The translations under genes and the position numbers were made by a program. Below the pieces are notes generated by a model that ran no database searches, had not been told where the DNA came from, and worked only from the letters and a program-made list of their open reading frames with translations. This document shows, piece by piece, positions 10,539-48,175 of a stretch of 64,000 nt of DNA; positions within the stretch are counted from its first letter, which is position 1, and every line of letters starts with the position of its first letter. The DNA is from Hanleya hanleyi (Eukaryota > Mollusca > Polyplacophora > Lepidopleurida > Hanleyidae), in the NCBI GenBank assembly GCA_036873755.1, contig JAVTVY010017416.1, positions 1-64,000 of the forward strand, given 5' to 3'.

Positions 10539-10899
10539 TTTTGTTATACCAAATTTTTATATTTGGGGGCCGCCTCCATCTATCTCCCTACCCATCGCTG
10601 TTATAATTCTGACCTCGAATCACAGAGTAATCTAGAGTGTTACCCTTTCTACCATGAAGAGGCGACCGTCGGAAGTTTTCGACGGCACATGTAAACACTG
10701 ATCATATGATCTCAATATTGACTCCTGACCTCACGCGCTTCTCCTGACAAATACGTCACCCGCATCAGCTGGGTCAGTGTCTGAAAATTATCGACTCGTC
10801 ACTGGCTAAAGGTTGACCAATGAAATAACAGAATACCCTCATGAATATTCAAGAGGTATAACAATAGGTAATGTGGTTCCGATACCATATATGTATTCA

Positions 10900-11260
10900 C
10901 TTTCTCCATTTCAATCCATTACATGTACTTTGAGAATCGGATGATTTTGACTGGTCTGTGCCATCTATATTGAATTGACCAGCCAAGTCGCCTTGAGTTG
11001 GCCATGTTTAGGTCCAAGTATCATGTATGCTAAACTTCACAGCAATTGGCTTAGCCATTTCTTCAGAGAGATTGTTGGACTTTAGGTCAATCCAAGATGG
11101 CTGTCAAGGTTTTTGACTAATCGTCTTCTTTGGAGGCAAACACAGTCCAGTGACTGTATCACACTCGTATGCCAAATATGATGTAATGATATTAGTACTT
11201 CCGGAGATATCAGCGCAGACATACAGACAGACAGGCAAGCAAAAAATACCATATAAAAAA
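10900..11260. repeat. Dispersed repeat ending in a (CAGA)n-type tail
   Basis: The stretch 'ccaaatatgatgtaatga...cttccggagatatcagcg' followed by 'cagacatacagacagacagg' is the style of a common molluscan dispersed repeat. Similar tails occur at 17.28, 24.67, 29.90, 30.84 and 30.98 kb. No gene is visible from 10539 to 11930. A minus-strand AATAAA at about 11461-11466 could serve renalase. Confidence 0.4.
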
Positions 11261-11930
11261 ATAAGATGTCTAAGAACAAAGCTGCAAAAGGGCACTGCAA
11301 AGTCAATCTCGCCTCTGTACAATGTAAACCATGTAAATTGTGGGATGATCGAGCCGTCGTGATACTGCTAGATGGACTTCGAGAGAGTCTCTGTAAACCT
11401 GTGGATTACAACAAGAAGCAGACCAAATACCATGATTTAGTTCGCAGAATGCCCCAAATTTTTATTGTAACATGCCCAGTTACAAAAAAAGCAGCGATAT
11501 AATTTCTTCACTCGAGAATAAATGGGTAGGACCATGTGTTAATGATGTCTCTTACTGAGCAAATAAATCTTGTTACATGCACTCGCACAGATGGTCTAAG
11601 AAACTAGACAACCAGGGAATATCTAGAAAATTGTGGTCCGTAAACTCGCTCACACAGATGTCTACATGAAAACTGGTCAAGGAAATCTTGGTTGTATTTC
11701 CCCATGTTAAATGCATATTTCCCACCCTGGCCATGTGTGCTGCTCTCTAGACATAGGACCAGACTCACTGCACTGTTGTCATAGCTTCTTTTTTTCCCCA
11801 ACAATTTCACTGGTTGTCACTGTGGTCATGGGTAATGGATAGACAAGACTGCCAGCATCTTGCACTTGTTCAACACTTTGGATTATGAGACTGTATTCTG
11901 AGTTATTTAATTTAGTTTAAGCTATCAGCA

Positions 11931-37192
<25,262 letters not shown>

Positions 37193-37741
37193 GTCTCACC
37201 AATTTGTCGTTGTTGTTGTCAAACGTGCACCGACATCGTCAGACTTGCGAGGAGGACACTTCCGCCAAAGTACAGCAGCAGTACCGGACGAAGTTTCCGA
37301 CCAAAAATATATATCCATATATTTCATATATTTCAGCTACAGAGATTGAATTACAAAGTAACGGAGAGTTATTTAATTAAATTTCTCACCAAGATTTGAA
37401 ATATCGTAGTTAAGCATTTCATAGATGACATTTAATATATAGGTAAAAATCTTGGAGTGATTCACTTTGGTTGCAGTGCTCAACCTCCTCACATAAAATG
37501 ACGAAATACCAGTCCACTGTTCAGCGACGATGGTTGGTCATCCCTGCCACAAATCAACACTGTATATGATATACGATATGTATAGGATTCCTCAGCCTTG
37601 AAAATATTTTTGACAACGGGGAGAAAATAAGTAGAGGCGGGCTTTTACAGGTTCGGCTTTCTCTAACCCTGGCTACGACGACAGATAGCATATGATCCTT
37701 ATATCATCCAGATAGCATATGATCCTTATGCCGGAAGTGAT
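37193..37741. promoter_or_regulatory. Presumed renalase promoter interval
   Basis: 549 bp between the renalase ATG and the retrotransposon. No clear TATA box. It holds a MITE-like end near 37670 and a 20-bp direct duplication (AGATAGCATATGATCCTTAT at about 37684 and 37711) next to the retrotransposon junction. Confidence 0.35.
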
Positions 37742-39238
37742 ATGTGTATGGTCTTCCTTGATGTTAGCAAGGCATTCGATAAGGTCTGGCATAAAGGTCT
37801 GATCCATAAACTTAAGTCAATTGGAATTGGAGGAAAATTACTGTCCTGGTTTGAAAGTTATTTAGCTAATAGAAGAATACGGGTGACCATCGAAGGTAAA
37901 TCTTCCAAGTATTACGTTATAAACGCTGGCGTCCCTCAGGGATCAGTACTTGGACCTCTCCTATATCTGATATATGTAAATGATATCGTAGACGACCTCG
38001 AATGCGAAGTACACTTATTTGCCGATGACACCTCTCTATCGACTCCAATAGATAACGAGTTGGACACCGAAAATAGAATACTGCGGGATCTAAAAAGACT
38101 TTCGATATGGGCTAAACAATGGTTAATAACGTTCAATGGCCCGAAGTCCATTTACCTTATTATCAGTAATAAAATCAAATCAGTATATGGCTTTAATATA
38201 ACCCTTGACGACATACCCCTTCGTCGCTTTGATACACATAAACACCTTGGTATCGTATTTAATAGTAAGCTCTCGTGGTCTGACCACATTGACTATATTA
38301 AAGAAAAGGCTATGAAAACGTTATCAGTACTCAAAAGGACAAAACATATCTTGCCTAGAGTATCATTAATTAATATATATAAAACTCTAGTTAGACCAAT
38401 ACTTGATTATGGTGATGTTATATATGACAATTGTACGAAACAAGATAGTGATTCATTAGAGAAAATACAACGACAGGCTGCTCTTCTTTGTACTGGTGGA
38501 TTCAGACTCACTAGCAGTGAAGCTCTACTTAGGGAATTAGGATGGCAGTCACTCAAAAACCGGCGGCGCTGGAGAAGATTGCACTTGTTGTTTAAAATTA
38601 AAAACTGTCTTGTGCCAGAATATCTTTCTTCAATGTGTCCTCCTATTGTATCTCGTCTTACAGGCCATACCCTAAGAAACAAGGATCATATGAATACTAT
38701 TTACGCGAGGACAGAATCGTTTCGTAAGTCTTTCTTCCCCCAGTCAATTAGAGATTGGAACAATCTTCCGACCAACATTCGAAATTCACTCTCCCTGAAT
38801 ACGTTCAAAAATCAACTTCATACAGCTGAAGGAATCGAAAGTAATCCTCTATTTTCGTATTCATATGGTCCTTCGGTTACTAACCACTGTAGAATACGTA
38901 TGGGATTAAGCCACCTCCACCACCAGTTGTATAAGTACAATATTATATTGTATAAAAACTGTCACATCTGTGATTTTAGTCATGAGACTGCCAAACATTA
39001 CTTTCTATATTGCCCGATTTTTGCTGCCCCGCGTAAAGTCCTGCTCACACAAGTTGTAAATATCATTAGTCCTGGTATACACTACTCCATGTATTTAGAT
39101 TTCCTATCTGATCATTTGCTAGATATCCTATTACGTGGCGACAAATCGTTTTCCTGGGAAGAAAATACAAAAGTATTTGAAGCTGTTTTTGAATACATTA
39201 ATGCTACTGGGCGTTTTAAACGGGCATTGGATGGTTAG
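37742..39238 (+). CDS. Non-LTR retrotransposon reverse transcriptase, 5'-truncated
   Basis: 498 codons of a jockey/CR1-type ORF2, uninterrupted. RT motifs start within FLDVSKAFDKVWH, then GVPQGSVLGPLLYLIYVNDI and the catalytic LFADDTSL (FADD at residues 93-96). Thumb-like sequence and a C-terminal CHICDFSHETAKHYFLYC zinc-type motif follow. The endonuclease domain and the N-terminal part of RT are absent, so it is a 5'-truncated, dead-on-arrival insertion, but the remaining frame is intact and therefore fairly young. It lies head to head with renalase, about 550 bp from its start codon. Confidence 0.9.
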   Translation: MCMVFLDVSKAFDKVWHKGLIHKLKSIGIGGKLLSWFESYLANRRIRVTIEGKSSKYYVINAGVPQGSVLGPLLYLIYVNDIVDDLECEVHLFADDTSLSTPIDNELDTENRILRDLKRLSIWAKQWLITFNGPKSIYLIISNKIKSVYGFNITLDDIPLRRFDTHKHLGIVFNSKLSWSDHIDYIKEKAMKTLSVLKRTKHILPRVSLINIYKTLVRPILDYGDVIYDNCTKQDSDSLEKIQRQAALLCTGGFRLTSSEALLRELGWQSLKNRRRWRRLHLLFKIKNCLVPEYLSSMCPPIVSRLTGHTLRNKDHMNTIYARTESFRKSFFPQSIRDWNNLPTNIRNSLSLNTFKNQLHTAEGIESNPLFSYSYGPSVTNHCRIRMGLSHLHHQLYKYNIILYKNCHICDFSHETAKHYFLYCPIFAAPRKVLLTQVVNIISPGIHYSMYLDFLSDHLLDILLRGDKSFSWEENTKVFEAVFEYINATGRFKRALDG

Positions 39239-39600
39239 GTTTCAAATAATTTTTGCAGAATGATAATAATTGTGTTATTGTTGCCATATTATAGTCCATT
39301 GCCTTTTCTATTTTTATTTTGTTCTATGCAAGCGGACGAAAACACTTATATATACATATATGTATGTGTATATAGATATGCATATGTATGTATGTATTTA
39401 TGTATATATATATGTGTGTATGGGTATATGTGTATGTGTATGTATATGTATAATTTATTCTAAATAAGTCTTCTAGTTAATCATGGCCAGTTATTAATAT
39501 CATGTATATATCTACTGTAGAGGAAACCACCTTTGTAGCCCTCGGGCTGTGTGGAATCCTCTAGAAACAAATAAAGCATTATATTATGATATTGTCTAAA
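39239..39600 (+). mobile_element. 3' UTR of the retrotransposon
   Basis: The stop TAG is followed by a TATG/TGTA microsatellite (39340-39455), an AATAAA near 39569 and a short 'tattatgatattg' tail. The 3' boundary is approximate. Confidence 0.5.
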
Positions 39601-40002
39601 GCCAAAGGCAATCATCGTGACCAGAGGTTAGAGAAAGCTCGGACGAGCGGAACCGGCGTAAGGGAATTCGTGCAGGGCCCATCTGCACAAGTCCAGGTAA
39701 ATCTCTAAATCCTCGCAGATACATCGATGGATACACTGGCTCGCGACGATGTACAGGGCCATGTGGCGGGCCATGTGTCTGTGACTACTTTTTGTTCGTG
39801 AATTATTGGCAACATGAAATTTTCTTTTAGATTGGACCTTTCCGATTAAGAAAATTGTTGGTGCCAAGTTTGCCTTCCTGAGTTTGATCAATGTGCAAAG
39901 TTGTTAACACCAATGGATAACGTCAGAGTCTAACGCCGTACGCGTATTTTGAAACTATTTGCAGGCTTTGCATAATTTTCAGCTTAAAATCCCTTACAAA
40001 AA

Positions 40003-40260
40003 AATCTTATAGGATCCTATAAGATTCTGAAAAATCCTATAAGATTATTCGAAATCTTATAAGATTCTAAAAAATCCTATAAGATTCTAAAAAATCCTAT
40101 AAGATTCTGAAAAATCCTATAAGATTCTGAGAAAATCTTATAAGATTCTAAGAAATCCTATAAGATTAAAAAAAATCCTATAAGATTCTGAAAAGTCTTA
40201 TAAGATTCTAAAAAAAATCCTATAAGATTCTAAAAATCCTACTGGATTTAATAGGATAGA
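40003..40260. repeat. Left subterminal array of AATCYTATAAGATT units
   Basis: About twelve units at 18-22 bp spacing; the complementary array occupies the other end of the element. Confidence 0.85.
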
Positions 40261-40322
40261 AATATAATAATCCTATTGGATTTAATATGACACTCCATAG
40301 GATCAATTGTATTAATGATATT

Positions 40323-40529
40323 AAGAAGAGTGGAAATTGATCCCGCTCAAGTATTTTAGTGAATTATTTCACACAAATTAAGTGCGTTTCACTGAAGTAA
40401 TTGAATGTAATTTCACTCGAACATTATTTTGCCCACCACTTCAGCGATTTATTGACTTAATAAGCAAAATCCACCCAACTTGATACTGGACTTCATTCAA
40501 CTTGAGTGGGATCAATTTCCACTCTTCTT
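40323..40529. mobile_element. Nested foldback with 29-bp arms
   Basis: The arms 40323-40351 and 40501-40529 (AAGAAGAGTGGAAATTGATC...) are inverted with one mismatch; loop about 150 bp. Confidence 0.75.
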
Positions 40530-41908
40530 GGGAAAAAATAATTTAATGTTTTTAGAGAGTGATGTTTATGCGGTCTTCAGTCAAGACAAATATATCTAAA
40601 ATGCGTTTTTGCTTAATCAGGACAGATCTGTGAATAACCACAACACAAGTAGTATTTTGGACCCTATATGATCCAGATCTTATAGGATTTGCAATTTTAT
40701 ATGATCATATACGATTCAATATCAGTTCACAACACCCAAGTAATGTTCTCCATATTTGGCTGCTCGCAGTTGGAGAGAGAGATTTTGTACCACAAATCTC
40801 CAATCTGCTGCTCATGATGCATCAAATATCAATTTTGGTAGTTTCATATGAAATTCATCTTAAATTTTAACTTGAATTTAATACAAACTCATGATTAATA
40901 TTTTCAATAGCTATACTATATTACAATTGAATTGAAGGATTAATTTTATTTTCATATTGTGTGAATATTCTATCGTTATGCTGATATTTGACTGTGAAGT
41001 ATTTTGAAATGTCACTTAGGAAATGCTAATAAAAATTGACAAAAAACCTAATTGCCATCCATCATAGTTCGATATCCAAACAAATGCAAGGTCACTGAAA
41101 ACTAATATTTAAATCGAATTCACTATTAATCTTCATCTGAAATTTATTAAAATTGGAATAAATCTATGAAGTTTTGAATATTTGATTGTTTGGAATTAAA
41201 GTTTTATTTAAAATTGAATTAAGGATGTTCGTAATTAACTCTTCGAATAATGTGTGTTGCTGCATTCATAATTGTGTAATATGAGGAATATAGGTCGGTG
41301 TGCATTGTTTAGCTGCTGACACTGTTAAAAAGACGGACCCATGCTCCATTTGATAACCTAGAAAACAAAGGGAATTGCCCAGGTTTTGAATCCTATTCAC
41401 AAAAATATTACATAAATAGTATTTAACTTTTTCCTATATTCTAACTGTTTGGAGACAATCACAATGTCTTTCAAAATTTATCAAATTGGATGAATGTTGC
41501 TGCACAAAATTCTCAGCTAGAAGACTTTTAAAGGAAATCCCTGTCGCTTAATCTAACTCAAACTGGCAAAAACTGCTGCCAAGAAAAAATCACCAGCAGA
41601 CATCCCTTAAACCTTGATTGTCATCATTTCATTATGAAATATGTTTTGTTATCATTCAAATCCTTGAAGATTCTCATGAATGAATAAACTTCTGATCAGT
41701 TCAAATGGTTTCCCAATCTAAATGGTATTTACAAAATCTCTCCACTTCAAATGGAGGGGAGATAACTCTGCTTGTTCACACTAGGTGGCGCTGCACAGGG
41801 ACAAGAAAGATTTTTTTGCAGTTATTTTATTAATAGCTGACTGATTTGAGGGCAGTAAAAGTCATATTTCCGATTATATATGGCTGATGGAACGGACTCA
41901 GAATGATG

Positions 41909-44055
41909 GTAAGTACCTTTTGCAAATTGTAGGCTAAATTAGCATTCTAAAGTCTCCATTTGTTAAGTCTGGAATATGTTGGACTAGTTTAAAATATATT
42001 TTAGTTATATAAGTAACTTTGTCAGGTTTGTATATTACACTGTAAATACAACAACCAAAACATTATACTGCCTTGGAAAGATTTATTTATCTCACCGATT
42101 TATGAAAGAAAGGGCTTGTTGGTTGATTTTCTCGTTTTCTCTAATCTCATGGGTAGGATAGTTAGGCATGTACTTTTATTAAGCCCAGTGTAATTAACCT
42201 TAGATATAAAATGCTGTCTAACATATATTTCAATAGCTGAACAGACATGTATATTTTGTTAATTAAAATAACCGGTCAACCTCACAAGAATAGACCAGTT
42301 TGTCTTAGTGGTCCATTGTGTAAGGGATTAACCATGCTGGGTGACTCTTTGCACAGTTCAATGTGAGAAACCCAGAAGGGGGTGTTTTTACAATCTCATT
42401 GTGTCATTTCCTGTACTGGTATACCTTCCACCTTCAATAGTCAAGCCATTTCAGATGTTTACATGACAAAATTGGCATAACATATGAATGAACTGATAAC
42501 AGTTGATTTGTGATTCTTTCAAGTCCTGGCTTTTATTTCATACTGTCGGTTTCACAGTCTGAGCTCCCACCATAATGAACAGTTTATCAATGATGTTTTT
42601 ATTATGACGTTCACAGCTTCACTGTGGACTCTGGCGAAGGAATACAAATACACTTACAACACAGCTTTGCCCAGTTCCGGGTAGGCCTAATGTACCAGTG
42701 GTGTGTACTATTCCTGACAACCCGAACTTTGGATGCTTTAATTTGTTGAGCTAAGGGCTGATCTATATGATGCTACAAATTGTGGTTAGTATCGTCCATT
42801 AATTGTTCACTGCATTCAACACTCCATCGTATTCCTCTTACATATCAATATAAACGTAAATTGGTATTGTTGCCTAAACTTTAATACGTGTTGTACCCCA
42901 TTTATGTACTTTTCAATTGTGATGGTGGGGGGGTTATCATGTACTGTACATTCTTTCATACACATTATCTGAACGAAGTCAAATGTCATTTATTAGAATT
43001 TCCAGGTTGTTTGGTTACGCATTGCATTTTCACATTGCTTATTTCAATATTTAAAGTTAGTACACAATTGATTTGAAAATTGTTGAGTTTATTTTCGAAA
43101 TAAATCGCGATATGATATGGTAATAATTGTTTTCCCCACAGGAGATCAGAGAGCCTACAAAGAAGATGAGCAAGACAGTTTGTGATGCCCGGAAGAATGA
43201 GCCAAACAACACCCTCGAGAAGTTAAAAAAGCAGCGACAAGGAAACCTTCCAGTGGCACCTGTTTATGACGAGTCAGATGATGTAAGTATAAATTCAACT
43301 ATCATGACTATTCAGCTAAATCCCTTAGGCTATTATCAAATAATTAATTATTTTGACCATTGAGAAGATTTCTCATTAATTGTCTCATCTATATTTACTG
43401 GTAAGATTTTAAATTTGTTTTTTTGTAAGTTTGCTAACCATTAAAATGCATATTAAATGACACTGACTTTTAATGGGTAACAAGCGATCACTTGTAAATA
43501 ATCATTTAATGTAATTAATCTTAGTAAATAATAATTCAATGAGATTTAATCCTTTGTCAACATGATTCTGCAATTTATGACTATTAACATTCTGACTGAA
43601 TATTATCAATCCAATTGTCAGTACACATTTTGTATCTTTTATTTCATCCGAGAAAGATGACCATGGACCTAATGAGTGCATTGTTCATGAGGAATGAAAT
43701 GGCCTCCCATACTTTGACAGGGATGAAACCCAATGTGACAAGAGAGGTAGAGGCTAAGCCTGCAATTGACCAAGAAAATATCAAGCCATCCAAGGTAAAA
43801 ACTTTTCTTCATAAATATTCCAAACATCTGATGATTAATCCCAAGTTCAATGCCCATGTTTTTGATAGCTTATAGTTTGAAATGTTGTGATTGAATATAT
43901 ATTGAAATTCAGTGGCTAACTGCAAATTATTTCATTCTCTTACAGACTACTGCCTGAAGAAATTCCAAAGTTCCGTGAAAGTCATTCGGGAGGCAATGAA
44001 GTCGAAACTCAATGGCGAGCAGAAATTGTACGGAAAACTGATGGAGAGATTATGA
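41909..44055 (+). pseudogene. BEN-domain-like gene, multi-exon, phase broken
   Basis: Likely exons: 5' exon ending at 41908 (ATGATG before GTAAGT), 43142-43282, 43657-43794 and 43946-44055 (stop TGA), with AATAAA at 44104-44109. Exon 43142 encodes a Lys-rich segment (REPTKKMSKTVCD, LEKLKKQRQ) ending in an acidic VYDESDD. Exon 43657 encodes LMSALFMRNEMASHTLTG and KPAIDQENIK, and the last exon YCLKKFQSS and IREAMKSKLNGEQK. This order resembles a BEN domain, which binds DNA or protein in chromatin regulation. The middle exons are phase 0, but the BEN-like frame of the last exon needs one more base, so there is a 1-bp loss or an unseen exon. The family call is from pattern memory only. Confidence 0.5.
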
Positions 44056-44349
44056 TGCCCTCATATGTTCCTCTGTTTATATCTCAAAAGTGCACATGTA
44101 CATAATAAAGAAATATTTGTATTTTATGTCTTTCTATGCATTAGTTATTTACCAGATTATCTTTAACATAGCTGTGCTACATCCAAAACAAGCAATGTTT
44201 ATGCTAATACATTTTCTGATGTATTTACTATTTTACAGCACAGGGGCATTTTGTATTTCATGGAGTTACTATAAAAGATGACCTATATCACTCATCCAAA
44301 TATTCGTATAGAAACTTTATATCCTGTAGATTTCTAAGAATCCATTCCA

Positions 44350-44605
44350 TAACTAAATTTTATAGGATCCTATTAAAAAATCCTACAAGATTTTTATCCT
44401 ATTAAAAAATCTTATAGGATTTCAATCTTATGGGATTTTAATCTTATAGGATCCTATTAAAAAATCCTATAGGATTTCAATCTTATAGGATTTCAATCTT
44501 ATAGGATTTTAATCTTATAGGATCCTATTAAAAAATCTTATAGGATTTTGGGCCAAAATCTTATAGGATCCTATACGATTTTATCTTATAGGATCCTATA
44601 AGATT
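44350..44605. repeat. Right subterminal array
   Basis: Units such as AATCTTATAGGATTTTAATC, complementary to the left array; it includes several perfect palindromes centred on GGATCC. Confidence 0.85.
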
Positions 44606-44617
44606 TTTTTGTAAGGG

Positions 44618-46560
44618 ATATGATGGTTTACTTCAAAATGGCGAACATTTGGAGTCATCTGTACAACACATTTCTTCATGTTACCCGTATCGTTCTAGGC
44701 GGTATTCTTAGCTCACTGTGCAAATGTATCAAACCCTATAGTGACCTCTAAGTAGTCAAATTCAAAAGATAGTAAAATTCAAAATGGCGGCCAAATGGGT
44801 GATCTGAAAATTACACTTTTTCATGTAACTCTTATTGTTCAAGCCATCATTTTTAGCTTATTGTGCAAACTTTTCGAGACAGAGAGATATTTAAGCATAT
44901 AGCCTAGCATCTCAAACCCATTTTGAGTCTGTTTGCTTTTCCTTAACATTAAGATATGATGAAAAATTAAAAATGGCGGTCATATGGGTCAACCGAAAAT
45001 CGTGATTTTCATGTTACTCGTATAGTTCAAGGCATTATTTTTAGCTCATTGTACAAATTTATCTAGAACGAGAGATACCTAAGCACAGCCTAACATCGTA
45101 TGCTCATTTTGAACCTATTTACATATCCCTAAGAGCAGGATTTGCTTGTCAAATTTAAAATGGCGGCCATATGGGGTCATATGAAAGTAAAAAAAAATCA
45201 TGTTGCTCGTGTAATTCAAGGCATTATTCTTTGCTCATTGTTAAACACCCTACTGAATCGTCAAGTATGATTATAGGTGAAAACCGCCGGTCACGTGTCA
45301 AATCACAGTCAATGGTAGGTTTTTCGGTGCTTTCGTTATCAAGCGTGGGCGTGTGTCTGACCAGACGACAGTGACCACAGCCGAAAATGAACGATTTTCA
45401 CCATATCGATGACAGGTATGGTTACTGGTGTCCAGTCATTTTTTGAAGGAGAGATATCGTACTATATTGTCACCAAATGTAGGGTTATTACTATTTCAAG
45501 TTAACAAACATTTTAAACATTTTTGCGGCGAGAGGTGTTTTTAGGTGTTGGTAGACAGTCCATGGTAGGTATTAGCATCGAATTATGGTGTGAGGAAATG
45601 AGCACAAAATGAAAACGTGGGAACTTACTACCTGCCTCATGTATCACTGACTCATTCATCTCTATATTCCTTCCACTTGTGTGTGTTTAAGAGGAATATG
45701 AACCATTAATAGTTTATTCTCTGTCTGTCTGATATTACGACAGTCCATTGTATCATCATCGGACCGATCGACAGTCCATGGTAGGTCAACATGCACTTGT
45801 GAATGATGCACAGAGAGCACATCGTCTGATCCAATGATTCGCCAAATGGACTGTTGCCAAGACAAATGGTAGCTACCATGGACTGTCGACATATCTGATA
45901 TATAATCATATGTTGCCTCATTATAACATTGCAGCTGTTATGCGGCTTCAATGTGAAGTGATCCAACCTACAGTTCATGGTCGCATGACAAATGGACTGG
46001 TGCATTCACCTATAATCACACTTGTCGATTCAGTAGGGTGTTAAAATTCATAAAAATCAAAATATACCTATGCATAACCGAACATCATATACGCTCATTT
46101 TGACTCTGTTCGTATATCTCTAAGATTAAGATTTGATGTGAAACTTAAAATGGCGGCCATATGGAGTCAGCTGAAAATAATACTTTTTCATGTTGCTCGA
46201 ATAATTCAAGGCATTATTCTTAGCTCGTTGAGCTAATTTATCAAAAACAGACGGATCTCTAAGTATAGTCTGACATCTTACGTTCATTTTAAATCTATTC
46301 ACACATCTCTAAGATTAAGATTTGAATGTCAATTTGGCGGTCATATGGGGGTCATCTGAAAATCACAATTTTTCATGCGGCTCGTATAGCTCAAGCTATT
46401 TGTGCAAATTCATCAAAACCGAAGGCTCTGTCGTCATCGCCAAACACCTTGTGCCAATTTAGAATATATTTGCGTTGTCTTCAGATAAAAAAAATTTGGG
46501 GAGAGAAAACACATAAAAATAAGATTTTTCATGGACCTCATTTTGAATTTATAGAGGATT
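44618..46560. repeat. ~190-bp tandem array with AAAATGGCGG in each unit
   Basis: Unit anchors (AAAATGGCGGCCATATGG or variants) lie near 44637, 44780, 44967, 45158, 46149 and 46334. Once the 800-bp insertion at 45246-46045 is removed, all spacings after the first are 185-194 bp. Each unit also has a 'cattattcttagctcattg' phrase. No gene is seen. Confidence 0.85.
45246..46040. mobile_element. 795-bp TIR element, TSD TTAAA, within the array
   Basis: The inverted ends CACCCTACTGAATCGTCAAG (left) and CACCCTACTGAATCGACAAG (complement of right) continue to about 36 bp. TTAAA lies on both sides (45241-45245, 46041-46045). Deleting the element and one TTAAA restores a normal array unit. The interior carries CAGTCCATGGTAGGT or its complement at about 45309, 45556, 45770, 45874 and 45965. 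No transposase. Confidence 0.85.
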
Positions 46561-48170
46561 ATTAAAGTGTTCTGAATTTCCCCAATTATGCTAAATTAAT
46601 TTCTTAGTTACTCCAGTATGCTCACTAATTTGACCTTTGATCTCGGGACTTTAAGGTCGCAGCATTTGGTATGGTGTTCATTGCGGGTACTGGAGGCATT
46701 GCGTGCATTTCGCGGGCTCTTGTGTTGAATGTGTGCTCAGATAGTTCAGGATACTAATTTAGCTATGATAAGAGATGCTGGGGTTCATTATACAGCACAC
46801 AACAGCATGATTGATAGGTTGAGATAGTACCCAATGAGAGAAAGACCTGCAGTGTTCATTAATAGTTTAAGAACACCAATGCACGTCAAAGTAGAAGTGG
46901 ATACTTTCGGTGCAATTATGACGGAAAGTTTGAGATACTCAACAAAATTTGAGATACTGAACGCACGTTCTAGACTGAGTGGATATTTTTGTTCCATCTG
47001 ATTGACAGGTGCGAGTATGATTGACAATTTGTGCTACCCACTGCACGTCCTCCCATAAGAGGATACGTTGTTGTTATATTACTGATGATATTATTATTGG
47101 TGAGATATGTACGAGGTAGCGTATAAGCAATGTCAGTGTCAATGTTATTTTTGCTGCAGTTTTGGAACGTGAGGCTATTTGCATATCCACAATGCACTTC
47201 CTAGTACAGATGGATAAATTTGTTCCACTACGTAAGATTGGAAGGTGCGAATTTGGAACTAGTTTGAACCAGTTGTACTAAAAGTAGATACACACGATTC
47301 TCCTACTGAGGGCGCTATTAAAGCGAGCGTTCTGGCCGTCTCAGCAGACACATTGTCAACCACTACGATGTTCATTGTTCGAAGAACTTATCTGCACGAC
47401 TTATGTTGCCACGAGTCTCTCAACAACGGCGCTGTCACTTAGTACATATGTACGACCGGCGCACTGTTGTTTCAGCGCCTGAAGCAATTATGCTGCCACC
47501 AACGGTTACTCCATGAGGCATCCATGCGTCATTGTGAAGATTTGGTCGAGCTTGGTCAATAATCGAATTACATATGTCGCATGACAGCACTAATTCCAAA
47601 TGTGTATGAAATAAAAATAATAATAATACAAGGTGGTTTATGACAAGGGAAAAGCGGTCAACATTGTTCCATGATGTCAGCAAGACATGACGATGTTCTT
47701 TACATAAAGTCTTGATCACTGACCATTATCCTTTATCCAAATGAATTTCCAAGTCGTTTTCCAGAGTATAGATTTCAGTCACGCTTTGATTGTGACTGTT
47801 CATTTGCACATGATGGAGATGTAAAACACATGATTTTCAATCCCCTAGCCTTCGGTTGAGCCGTATTAGACACAAGTTACGAAAAACGCAGCATCAGAGA
47901 TCGTATTTTGCCGTAAGTGTATTTCAAACTCGGCAGCTAAACGTCACCAGGCCACCTCTTGCAACTCTTGAGGAAGGCTGATTTGAAGCAGTAGCTCCTG
48001 GACGTCGATCCACCACTCCGAGTTGAGGAGCGTATGGAGGTCATGGTCACCTAGTCTCCTGCCATCAATTTACAGACACCACCCTATTCTAGTGATGAGG
48101 TGCATTTCGTAAACGACCAAGCGACTATACAAAGCGATCTCTCCCCAGACCGCCCATCCAGCAAATAACA
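46561..48170. other. No gene seen; one copy of a dispersed direct repeat
   Basis: The segment 47276-47483 ('gggcgctattaaagcgagcg', 'tacatatgtacgaccggcgc') recurs at 49115-49340. A weak copy of the 49.4/49.9-kb repeat lies at 47770-47890. Confidence 0.5.
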
Positions 48171-48175
48171 GCCCC

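Larger units (their letters stand above)
39991..44617. mobile_element. 4.6-kb TIR element with palindromic subterminal repeats and a BEN-like gene
   Basis: The ends are perfect inverted copies starting CCCTTACAAAAAAATC, followed by TCTTATAGGATCCTATAAGA. Next to each end is an array of AATCCTATAAGATT-type units (about 40003-40260 left; 44350-44605 right, inverted), roughly a dozen per side. AT lies just outside both ends and is either a 2-bp target duplication or part of the TIR. Both flanks match one ~190-bp repeat unit that is arrayed at 44.6-46.5 kb, so the insertion site can be inferred. The interior holds the BEN-like exons and a nested foldback, but no transposase I recognise. Confidence 0.8.
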
